A DNA stretch of 40,759 nt from Eubacterium sp. (GTDB lineage Bacteria > Bacillota > Clostridia > Lachnospirales > Lachnospiraceae). A program made the translations under genes and the position numbers. Shown one piece after another: positions 26,659-33,876 of this stretch (positions are counted from its first letter, which is position 1; each line of letters starts with the position of its first letter). The DNA lies in the NCBI GenBank assembly GCA_017965495.1, contig JAGCPW010000033.1, positions 1 through 40,759 on the forward strand. Reading direction: 5' to 3'. A model generated the notes under the pieces. That model ran no database searches and was not told the origin of the DNA. It saw only the letters and a program-made list of their open reading frames with translations.

Positions 26659-27774
26659 ATGAAAAGAATTATAGCTTTAGTATTATCATTAGCATTAACA
26701 ATTTCTGGTTTGTATTTAGTACCTGTTAAGGCTGCTGATAAAACATTAACATTAGGCACCAAATACAGTGGTAAGTTGAGTTCATATGGATCAGATACAT
26801 ATACATTTACTATGACATCTAGTTCAAATGTTCAAGTACTTGTAGGAAGTGATAATGAACAACTATGGACATTGAGAAGCACGGATTATAGTGTGTCTTT
26901 TTCCACTCAGACAGCACCATCTAATGTAGGTTGTTATTTGCCTAAAGGAAAAACATATGAATTAACAATTAAGTATAGTGGAAATTATACACTCCAAGTG
27001 AATAAGATTTCCGGGGATAAAATAACTTCAAAAGGAAAGAAAGTTGTTATCAAGAGTGCTGATTCTAAAAGCATAGGTTTTACATTTTCTGGAATAGCTG
27101 ATTACGCTAGAGATAATTTAAAAATTAAAAGTTCTGTTCCAAAAGTTGCAACAGCAGCATTTTCAGTAAATGGTAATAATTCTGGAACGGTAACTATTTA
27201 TCCGAAATATATTGGAAAAACCATTATATCACTTAGTATGGTTGGTGGTAACACAATCAAGTATACAGTTCATTGCACAAATGGACACTGGTATGTTGCT
27301 AAAGGATCAAAAGCAAAAGCTCCAAAACCTAAGGGAGTTAAGAAGATAAAATGGTCAAGTAGCAAGAAAAAAAGAATTAAGATTAAGAAAAAATCAGGAA
27401 GAATCAAGGCTAAGAAAGGTGGCAGATGCACCTTGATTGCGAAGGCTGGCGGATTCAAATATAAGATTAGAGTTTATGTAACTGATTTTAAAAAACTAGC
27501 AAAAAGAACATACCGTGAAATCAAAGATGTGGTAAACAATCCTGATAAACTAAAACTTTATAATATTTATAAAGGTTATTACAAAATGAATGGTCATAAG
27601 GTTCCTGTTGTATACTTTGATTATGCAAGCACAAACAGTTATGGAGCTTATGTTAGAAACAAGATCATGGCTGCTTATGACGATGTTGGAACATGGAGAT
27701 GTTGGTATGTTTCTAATGCTAATAACATAATTAAGAAGAAGAGAATAAAAGCAAAAACAGTAAAGAAAAAATAG
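26659..27774 (+). CDS. Secreted basic protein with bacterial Ig-like segment, function unknown
   Basis: I do not recognise a function. The 371-residue protein has a signal peptide (MKRIIALVLSLALTISGLYL, cut probably after VKA near residue 24). Residues 25-110 look like a beta-sandwich (LGTKYSGKLSSYGSDTYTFT, like pre-peptidase C-terminal domains). About 130-200 is another beta-rich region. Residues 215-280 are very lysine-rich and carry the Ig-like (Big2) rhythm KIKWSSSKKKRIKIKKKSGR followed by IKAKKGGRCTLIAKAGG. The C-terminal 90 residues are unassigned. GGAGG at 26646-26650 sets the ATG. It is a monocistronic unit between terminators. A role at the cell surface or wall is only inference. Confidence 0.75.
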   Translation: MKRIIALVLSLALTISGLYLVPVKAADKTLTLGTKYSGKLSSYGSDTYTFTMTSSSNVQVLVGSDNEQLWTLRSTDYSVSFSTQTAPSNVGCYLPKGKTYELTIKYSGNYTLQVNKISGDKITSKGKKVVIKSADSKSIGFTFSGIADYARDNLKIKSSVPKVATAAFSVNGNNSGTVTIYPKYIGKTIISLSMVGGNTIKYTVHCTNGHWYVAKGSKAKAPKPKGVKKIKWSSSKKKRIKIKKKSGRIKAKKGGRCTLIAKAGGFKYKIRVYVTDFKKLAKRTYREIKDVVNNPDKLKLYNIYKGYYKMNGHKVPVVYFDYASTNSYGAYVRNKIMAAYDDVGTWRCWYVSNANNIIKKKRIKAKTVKKK

Positions 27775-27797
27775 AGCTGATTGTTAAATATAATTAT

Positions 27798-27842
27798 AAA
27801 ATAACCCCCAGTAAAATTGTTTTATTGAGGGTTATTTTTTTC
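27798..27842 (+). terminator. Intrinsic terminator after the secreted-protein gene
   Basis: AAAATAACCC (27798-27807) pairs with GGGTTATTTT (27829-27838), and an inner TAAAA/TTTTA extends the stem. A T-run follows. It directly abuts the rpsU promoter. Confidence 0.88.
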
Positions 27843-27870
27843 TTGACGAGTATAGATAATATGATATAAT
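27843..27870 (+). promoter_or_regulatory. Strong promoter of rpsU
   Basis: TTGACG (27843-27848) and TATAAT (27865-27870) are 16 bases apart, with TG at 27862-27863 giving an extended -10. It begins one base after the preceding terminator's T-run. Confidence 0.82.
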
Positions 27871-27875
27871 AACTC

Positions 27876-27918
27876 TTGTGTTTTTACACAATACCTACAG
27901 TTTTAGGAATCTAAAATT
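27876..27918 (+). ncRNA. Two-hairpin leader of rpsU
   Basis: TTGTGT (27876-27881) pairs with ACACAA (27886-27891) around TTTT. AGTTTTAG (27899-27906) pairs with CTAAAATT (27911-27918) around GAAT, with one G-T pair. The first hairpin would be at the very 5' end of the mRNA and the second ends 2 bases before the AGGGAGGG ribosome site. It may control S21 synthesis or stabilise the mRNA. I do not recognise it as a named leader family. Confidence 0.5.
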
Positions 27919-27936
27919 GAAGGGAGGGTAGAAGAA

Positions 27937-28110
27937 ATGTCAACAGTTATAGTTAAAGATGGAGAATCAATTGATAGCGCTTTAAGACGTTTTAAGAGAA
28001 ACGTGGCTAAGGCTGGTATCCAGCAGGAGATTCGTAAACGTGAGCACTATGAGAAACCTAGTGTTAAGCGTAAAAAGAAATCAGAAGCAGCTAGAAAGCG
28101 CAAATTCTAA
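27937..28110 (+). CDS. rpsU: Small-subunit ribosomal protein S21 (bS21)
   Basis: This 57-residue very basic protein is ribosomal protein S21, which sits near the anti-Shine-Dalgarno end of 16S rRNA and aids initiation. It begins [20 protein letters not shown] and ends in the usual basic tail [22 protein letters not shown] at 27921-27928 sets the ATG. It is transcribed alone, between a strong promoter and a strong terminator. In B. subtilis it is followed by yqeY and other genes before phoH; here phoH is next. Confidence 0.96.
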   Translation: MSTVIVKDGESIDSALRRFKRNVAKAGIQQEIRKREHYEKPSVKRKKKSEAARKRKF

Positions 28111-28111
28111 T

Positions 28112-28147
28112 AAAAAAAGCAGAAATATTCATTATTTCTGCTTTTTT
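28112..28147 (+). terminator. Intrinsic terminator after rpsU
   Basis: GCAGAAATA (28119-28127) pairs perfectly with TATTTCTGC (28133-28141) around TTCAT, flanked by an A-run and a T-run that extend the stem. With A- and T-runs on both sides it could work in both directions. Confidence 0.92.
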
Positions 28148-28154
28148 AATGCCT

Positions 28155-28189
28155 AAAAACACCCTTTTTGCACAATTTATAGTGTTTTT
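28155..28189 (+). repeat. Inverted repeat upstream of phoH
   Basis: AAAAACAC (28155-28162) and GTGTTTTT (28182-28189) form a perfect 8-bp inverted repeat with a 19-base centre, between the rpsU terminator and the phoH promoter. Its role is unknown. Confidence 0.4.
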
Positions 28190-28221
28190 GACTATAAAAA
28201 ACTACAAAATGTTGTATTTTA

Positions 28222-28230
28222 TGGTAAAAT
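28222..28230 (+). promoter_or_regulatory. Extended -10 promoter of phoH
   Basis: TGGTAAAAT (TG at 28222-28223, TAAAAT at 28225-28230) is an extended -10 element. No good -35 box lies 17 bases upstream. A TTGACT at 28188-28193 is too far for this box but could pair with TTGTAT at 28212-28217. A promoter is expected since the rpsU terminator precedes. Confidence 0.5.
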
Positions 28231-28258
28231 ACTAATAGAAATATAAAGGTGGGTTTAT

Positions 28259-29242
28259 ATGAGCGAAATTGAAAGTATTATGGAAATACCTTCCAATCAT
28301 GCTAGAAACGTTTTTGGCCAGTATGATGCTTATATTAAAAAGATCGAGAAGACTTTACATGTTTCTATAATAGTTAGAGATGGCAATGTAAAGATTGTTG
28401 GTAGTGATGTAGCAGCTAAGCGAGCTAAAAGCGTGTTTAACCAACTAATTGAATTATCAAAGCGTGGTAATGATATTACAGAACAAAATGTCGACTACGC
28501 TTTATCTTTATGTTTTGAAGACAAAGAAGAGTCTATAGTGGAATTAGATGACACTGTTATTTGCAGAACTTCTATGGGTAAGCCTGTCAAACCAAAGACT
28601 CTGGGTCAAAAGAAGTATGTTGACCTAATCAGAGATAAAATGATCGTTTTTGGTATTGGCCCTGCCGGTACAGGTAAAACATATCTTGCGATGGCTATGG
28701 CTATAGCTGCTCTTAAAAATAATGAAGTAACAAAGATTATTCTTACTCGTCCAGCTATTGAAGCTGGTGAAAACCTAGGTTTCTTACCTGGTGATTTGCA
28801 AGAAAAAGTAGATCCATACTTACGTCCTTTGTATGATGCTTTGTATCAGATTATGGGTGCAGATAGTTTTCTTGCAAATTTCGAAAAAGGAATAATTGAG
28901 GTGGCACCTCTTGCGTATATGAGAGGTAGAACTTTGGACAATGCTTTTATCATTTTGGATGAGGCGCAAAATACCACACCTGCTCAGATTAAGATGTTCT
29001 TAACTCGTATTGGTTTTGGTTCAAAAGTAATAGTTACAGGTGATAGAACTCAAAAAGACTTGCCTAAGGATGCTGTATCGGGATTAGATATTGCACTAAG
29101 GGTTTTGAAAGACGTGGATGATATAGGTGTTATGTGTCTAGATAATAATGACGTAATTAGACATCCACTTGTTCAAAAGATTGTTATAGCTTACGAAGAG
29201 TACGACAAAAAGATGGCAGAGAGAAAGAAAAAGAAAAAATAA
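28259..29242 (+). CDS. phoH: PhoH-family ATPase
   Basis: PhoH-like proteins are P-loop ATPases/NTPases thought to act on RNA; they are often linked to ybeY in gene order. The 327-residue protein has a KH-like N-terminal region of about 100 residues. The ATPase core has Walker A GPAGTGKT (residues 134-141), EAGENLGFLPGDLQEKVDPY, Walker B AFIILDEAQN and the downstream VIVTGDRTQKDLP. AAAGGTGGG precedes the ATG. Next comes ybeY, 21 bases on, without the yqfF/pgpH gene that lies between them in B. subtilis. Confidence 0.95.
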   Translation: MSEIESIMEIPSNHARNVFGQYDAYIKKIEKTLHVSIIVRDGNVKIVGSDVAAKRAKSVFNQLIELSKRGNDITEQNVDYALSLCFEDKEESIVELDDTVICRTSMGKPVKPKTLGQKKYVDLIRDKMIVFGIGPAGTGKTYLAMAMAIAALKNNEVTKIILTRPAIEAGENLGFLPGDLQEKVDPYLRPLYDALYQIMGADSFLANFEKGIIEVAPLAYMRGRTLDNAFIILDEAQNTTPAQIKMFLTRIGFGSKVIVTGDRTQKDLPKDAVSGLDIALRVLKDVDDIGVMCLDNNDVIRHPLVQKIVIAYEEYDKKMAERKKKKK

Positions 29243-29263
29243 TCTAATCTAGATTTAATATTT

Positions 29264-29758
29264 ATGATTTATATTGATAACAAATACAAAAACAATATAG
29301 AAATTGATTATGAAGATATTGCTTTCAAAGTGATAGAGGAAGTAGAGAATTTTGTCGGCTGCCCTTATGATTGTGAAGTTAATCTTTTGATTACAGATAA
29401 TGATGAGATTAAAACTTTAAACAAAGAGGCGAGAGATATAGATTCTCCCACAGATGTTTTGTCGTTTCCGGCACTAGAATATGATAAACCGGCTGATTTT
29501 TCCAAGGTTGAGGACAATGATTTTAACTTTAATCCGGAATCAGGTGAGCTAGTGCTAGGAGATATTATTATTTCCTACGACAAAGTAATTGAGCAGGCCA
29601 AAGAATATAATCATTCAGAAACAAGGGAATTTGCATTTTTAGTTGCTCATAGCATGTTACATTTATTTGGCTACGACCATATGAATGATGAAGAAAGAAA
29701 ATCTATGGAAACGGACCAGGAATCCATTTTAAATAATTTAAATTATAGGAGGGATTAG
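29264..29758 (+). CDS. ybeY: Endoribonuclease YbeY
   Basis: YbeY is a metal-dependent endoribonuclease used in 16S rRNA 3' end maturation and ribosome quality control. The 164-residue protein has the metal motif HSMLHLFGYDH with His129, His133 and His139. The preceding TDVLSFP and GDIIIS segments are typical. No clear ribosome site precedes the ATG, so it may be coupled to phoH or start weakly. Confidence 0.95.
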   Translation: MIYIDNKYKNNIEIDYEDIAFKVIEEVENFVGCPYDCEVNLLITDNDEIKTLNKEARDIDSPTDVLSFPALEYDKPADFSKVEDNDFNFNPESGELVLGDIIISYDKVIEQAKEYNHSETREFAFLVAHSMLHLFGYDHMNDEERKSMETDQESILNNLNYRRD

Positions 29759-29762
29759 AGAC

Positions 29763-30896
29763 ATGAAAGTCAAAATAATCACTGCAATCTTATCAGTAGT
29801 ATTGGTGGCAGGTGCTGGAACAGCTGTGTTCTTTTATTTGAATCAGAAGCAGCCATCACCTAAGAAAGAAGTGGTTGAAACTACTACTGTGGATCCATAT
29901 GCTGGAATGGCAAGAAGTTTCTTGACAGGAGAGTATATTAAAGAAAAGGATGCCAAGAGAAGACCATATGCTGTTATGATAAACAATATTCAGGATGCTA
30001 TTCCACAATCTGGTATTAGCAAAGCGTCTATTATTTATGAATCACCTGTAGAAGGTAGCATAACAAGAATGATGGCTCTGTTTGAAAAACCAGAAAAAGT
30101 GAATAAAGCAACACCTGATAAAAATGGCAAAATTGGTTCGGTAAGAAGCTGTAGAATCTACTTTGCTTATATGGCCAATGAGTGGGATTCAATTTATTGT
30201 CACTTTGGTCAATCTAAATACGCTAAGAGATTCTTAAAGTCAGGTAAGCTAGATGTTATCAATTCTTGGAAGGGACAAAATGCTTATTACAGAACAAGTG
30301 ATAAGCCAGCTCCTCATAACTGTTATGCAGATGGCAAGAAACTAACTCAGCAGAGAAAGAAATTGAAATACAGAAAGAATCATAAGGAATCTTATGGTGG
30401 ACATTTCAATTTTGCTGATATTGATAAACCATTCGAGATAACAGATCCTAATGCAAAAGATGCTTCTAAGAAAGTGGTTGTTGGATATAACTATAATAAT
30501 GCTACATACAAGTATAATGCAGACAAAAAGAAATATTATAGATATCAGTATGGTTCAAAACATATAGATGTTGCAAATCATAATAAACAACTTTCATGTA
30601 CTAACATCATTATTCAATATGTAAATACAGTTCTTTATCCTGACGGAAAGAGTTTGAAGATGACTCAGAAAGGTGATGGAAAAGGCTGGTACATTACTAG
30701 AGGTAAAGCTATTAAGATTAAATGGCATAAAGATAAACAAAAATCTGGTATGACTAAATACTACGATGAAAACGGTAATGAGATTACACTTAACACTGGT
30801 AAGACATTCATCCAGATAGTTCAGAAAGAAGACAAAGGCAGAACAAAGTTTAAAGGCGAAAAGAAAAAAGAAGCTGAAACTACTAAGAAACTATAA
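29763..30896 (+). CDS. DUF3048 (YerB-like) membrane-anchored protein
   Basis: This 377-residue protein belongs to the DUF3048/YerB family of extracytoplasmic proteins of unknown function. Residues 5-27 are a hydrophobic N-terminal anchor or signal (IITAILSVVLVAGAGTAVFF) with no lipobox cysteine, unlike B. subtilis YerB, a lipoprotein. The family core is seen in RRPYAVMINNIQDAIPQSGI, SKASIIYESPVEGSITRMMA and GSVRSCRIYF. The C-terminal part includes GKGWYITRGKAIKIKWHKD. GGAGGG lies before the ATG. It follows ybeY after 4 bases. Confidence 0.88.
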   Translation: MKVKIITAILSVVLVAGAGTAVFFYLNQKQPSPKKEVVETTTVDPYAGMARSFLTGEYIKEKDAKRRPYAVMINNIQDAIPQSGISKASIIYESPVEGSITRMMALFEKPEKVNKATPDKNGKIGSVRSCRIYFAYMANEWDSIYCHFGQSKYAKRFLKSGKLDVINSWKGQNAYYRTSDKPAPHNCYADGKKLTQQRKKLKYRKNHKESYGGHFNFADIDKPFEITDPNAKDASKKVVVGYNYNNATYKYNADKKKYYRYQYGSKHIDVANHNKQLSCTNIIIQYVNTVLYPDGKSLKMTQKGDGKGWYITRGKAIKIKWHKDKQKSGMTKYYDENGNEITLNTGKTFIQIVQKEDKGRTKFKGEKKKEAETTKKL

Positions 30897-30912
30897 GCTA
30901 AGAGGTTTATAA

Positions 30913-32628
30913 ATGTCACAAAGCAAACGTTTTAACAAAAACAGTTTTGTGATACAAGGTAGCATATTAGCAATCGCAGGTATTCTTGTTAGAGTGATAG
31001 GTTTAATATACCGAATTCCTCTAACAAGAATTCTTGGTGATGAGGGTAATGGATATTACTCCACAGCGTTTGATATTTACAATGTTTTATTATTGTTATC
31101 ATCGCAAAGTATGCCACTTGCCGTATCAAAAATTGTTTCGGAAAAACTAGAAAAGAAAGAATACAAGAACGCCAATAGAGTGTTTAAAGGTTCATTAATC
31201 TTTGCTCTAATACTTGGCGTTGTTGTTGGGTTATTCGCATTTTTTGGAGCGGACTGGTTAGCATCATCCGTTTATAAGAGCGCGCCATCAGCCCTTGCTT
31301 TAAAAGTTTTAGCACCTACACTTACAGTAGTTTGTGTGCTTGGTGTGTTTAGAGGTTATTTCCAGGGAATGGGCAATATGGTTCCAACAGCCATATCCCA
31401 AATCTTTGAACAAATCGTTAATGCTTTTGTGAGCGTATTTGCAGCAATGGAATTATCCATAGTTGGTATCACTGTTTATAAGGCAGTACATACGGCTCCG
31501 CCAAAATCTGATACGGCAGCTTATGCACAGTATGTGAAAGGACTGGCCACGTCCAAAGCTTCATATGGAGCTGAGGGTGGAACTATGGGTACTTTGTTTG
31601 GTGCTATAGCAGCCCTTATAATTATTGCTATAATTCTTTGGCGTAAAAATAAACAGTTTAAAGTACAGATACAATCTGATACTACAAGCACTTTAGATAA
31701 ATATCCTAAGATTACTAAGATTCTAACATTTACTATTTTGCCAGTGCTATTAAGCACAACAATTTACAATATTAGTAACTTGTTAGATAACCCGATCTTC
31801 CAAAATATAATGCACAAGTTCTTCCATATGAGTACAAGTGCAAGAGCACAAGATTGGGGAATATATAGTGCTAAGTATAGACTTCTTACAACAATGCCTA
31901 TTGCTATAGCGGCTGCCTTATCTACGGCTATGGTTCCGTCGTTAGTTAGATCATATGTAGCAAAGAATAAAGGCGAGTTAACTAACAAGGTTAATCAAGC
32001 ATTTAAGTTTTCTATGATGATTGCATTCCCTTGTGGTGTTGGTTTATCAGTGCTTGGTTTGCCAATTAACAAATTGTTATTTGGCGTAGCAAAGGGAACA
32101 GGAAACGAGATAGCTATAATGATGCTTTTTAGTGTTTTGACAGTAGTAGCATTTTCATTATCAACTATCAGTAATGCAATCTTACAAGGAATTGATCATT
32201 TGAGTATTCCAATTAAGAACTCAGCCATTTCTCTTGGAGTTCATTTGATTTTACTTCCTATTTTCTTAATAGTATTCAAACTTGGAATATATGGTGTAGT
32301 TATAGGTGATATAACATTTGCTGCACTAGTATGTGTTTTAAATGCTTTCTCTATAAAGAAATATATGGACTATAAACATGATTTCAAAGCAATATTTATT
32401 AAACCATTTATTTCTGCTTTGGTTATGGGGGCATTTGCATATGGTTCATATTTATTATTATCAAGGTTTACAAACAATATTGTTTCAACCATCATTGCTA
32501 TTGTGATAGCCGTAATTGTATACGGCATATTGCTTATTAGAATAAAGGGTATTTCAGAAGAAGAGATTTTAGACTTGCCAAAGGGTGCTTCGTTAGTGAA
32601 GCTACTTAAGAAAATCAAGTTAATATAA
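30913..32628 (+). CDS. MurJ/SpoVB-type polysaccharide flippase (MOP superfamily)
   Basis: This 571-residue integral membrane protein belongs to the MOP flippase superfamily, which moves lipid-linked sugars across the membrane (lipid II or polysaccharide units). About 14 hydrophobic segments are visible. The start (GSILAIAGILVRVIGLIYRI followed by PLTRILGDEGNGYY) is characteristic of the SpoVB/YtgP/PST group. It is longer than SpoVB (about 518), mostly by an inserted polar loop near residues 195-225. The substrate cannot be told; a SpoVB name would be misleading as no other sporulation gene is seen here. Confidence 0.85.
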   Translation: MSQSKRFNKNSFVIQGSILAIAGILVRVIGLIYRIPLTRILGDEGNGYYSTAFDIYNVLLLLSSQSMPLAVSKIVSEKLEKKEYKNANRVFKGSLIFALILGVVVGLFAFFGADWLASSVYKSAPSALALKVLAPTLTVVCVLGVFRGYFQGMGNMVPTAISQIFEQIVNAFVSVFAAMELSIVGITVYKAVHTAPPKSDTAAYAQYVKGLATSKASYGAEGGTMGTLFGAIAALIIIAIILWRKNKQFKVQIQSDTTSTLDKYPKITKILTFTILPVLLSTTIYNISNLLDNPIFQNIMHKFFHMSTSARAQDWGIYSAKYRLLTTMPIAIAAALSTAMVPSLVRSYVAKNKGELTNKVNQAFKFSMMIAFPCGVGLSVLGLPINKLLFGVAKGTGNEIAIMMLFSVLTVVAFSLSTISNAILQGIDHLSIPIKNSAISLGVHLILLPIFLIVFKLGIYGVVIGDITFAALVCVLNAFSIKKYMDYKHDFKAIFIKPFISALVMGAFAYGSYLLLSRFTNNIVSTIIAIVIAVIVYGILLIRIKGISEEEILDLPKGASLVKLLKKIKLI

Positions 32629-32632
32629 AGTC

Positions 32633-32665
32633 AAAAAATATGTGCTATTGCAGCATGTATTTTTT
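32633..32665 (+). terminator. Intrinsic terminator after the flippase gene
   Basis: AAAAAATATGTGCT (32633-32646) pairs with AGCATGTATTTTTT (32652-32665) around ATTGC, 14 pairs including two G-T pairs, ending in a T-run. It closes the phoH run. Confidence 0.85.
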
Positions 32666-32697
32666 GCTATTTAAGGATATACGTTTAGGAGTTTATT

Positions 32698-33876
32698 ATG
32701 AATGTGATTGTAATTGGAGCAGGAGCTTCAGGATTAGTAGCATCAATTATTGCTAGAGAAAAAGGCGATGATGTTACGCTTCTAGAAAAAGAAAATAAAG
32801 TTGGAAGAAAACTTCTAATGACAGGTAACGGTCATTGTAATATGGCGCATACTGGTATTACACCAAGTGACTATTACGATGATTCGTCTGATGATTCAAT
32901 CTTTGTATCGGAAGTATTAAATAGTTTTTCTTTTGAGGACTTCACTGATTTCTTCAAAAGAATAGGAGTGATCACTAAAAATGAGGATGGTTATATTTAT
33001 CCAGCAAGTATGCAAGCAACCACTGTCGTTAATGCTCTTAGAAATCATGCTGAAACTATTGGCGTTAAAATCAAAACAAATAACGAAGTAAAGAATATAG
33101 AATATAGAGATGAAATCTATTTTGTTGACTGCGGATACGTTTATGAGTGCGAGAAGTTGATTGTGGCATCTGGTGGATTGTCATATACCAATATTGATTC
33201 TCCTAAAAATGTTTTAGCATCACTTGAAAAACTAAATCTTGATATTAGAGACCCGGAACCTGCACTTACTGCTTTAATATCAGATTCTAACATTACAAAA
33301 GCAAGTGGTGTGAGAGTGAATGCTAAGATTAGTTTATTTAACAATGACCAATGTATTATTAAAGAGTATGGTCAAATTCAAATAACTGATTATGGTATTT
33401 CAGGAATTCCAGTATTTAATATTTCAAGATTTGCTAATACTGGAAATGAAGTTCATATAGATTTTGTAAATGACACCGACAAAGAAGACCTAATAAATGA
33501 TTTAAATGTTTTGTTATCAACAAATAATTTAAGCATTTACAATCTGTTATGTGGCTTACTTAATGATAAGATAGCTTCGCTTATTGTGGATGAACTTGGA
33601 GTGGAAAAAGAAGCAGATGTTACTTCTGATATTTTAGAAAGAGCAGTAAGTTTGATTAAGGATTACGTAGTTACTATTACCGGTAAAAGAGATTTTGACT
33701 TTGCTCAAGTAACTAAGGGTGGAGTTTCTACTAAATGCATAGCTCCTAATACAATGAAAGTTATAGGACATGATAATTTATATCTCTGCGGAGAATTGAT
33801 AGATGTGGATAGTAAATGTGGTGGATACAATCTTTACTTTGCATGGGCCACAGGTTTTATAGCAGGAAAGAATTAA
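32698..33876 (+). CDS. HI0933-family (BaiN-like) flavoprotein
   Basis: This 392-residue protein belongs to the HI0933/BaiN family of FAD-binding, NAD(P)-linked oxidoreductases; the physiological substrate is unknown in most members. The N-terminal Rossmann motif is VIVIGAGASGLVASIIAR, followed by the family-specific GRKLLMTGNGHCNM. The C-terminus has VTKGGVSTK and LYLCGELIDVDSKCGGYNLY. TAGGAG precedes the ATG. Its stop TAA shares one base with the next ATG. Confidence 0.9.
   Translation: MNVIVIGAGASGLVASIIAREKGDDVTLLEKENKVGRKLLMTGNGHCNMAHTGITPSDYYDDSSDDSIFVSEVLNSFSFEDFTDFFKRIGVITKNEDGYIYPASMQATTVVNALRNHAETIGVKIKTNNEVKNIEYRDEIYFVDCGYVYECEKLIVASGGLSYTNIDSPKNVLASLEKLNLDIRDPEPALTALISDSNITKASGVRVNAKISLFNNDQCIIKEYGQIQITDYGISGIPVFNISRFANTGNEVHIDFVNDTDKEDLINDLNVLLSTNNLSIYNLLCGLLNDKIASLIVDELGVEKEADVTSDILERAVSLIKDYVVTITGKRDFDFAQVTKGGVSTKCIAPNTMKVIGHDNLYLCGELIDVDSKCGGYNLYFAWATGFIAGKN

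Noticed and set aside
33816-33875. Longer start of the COG2509 gene inside the previous gene
   Set aside because: It would overlap 60 bases of the HI0933-type gene, lacks a ribosome site and adds residues not seen in the family.
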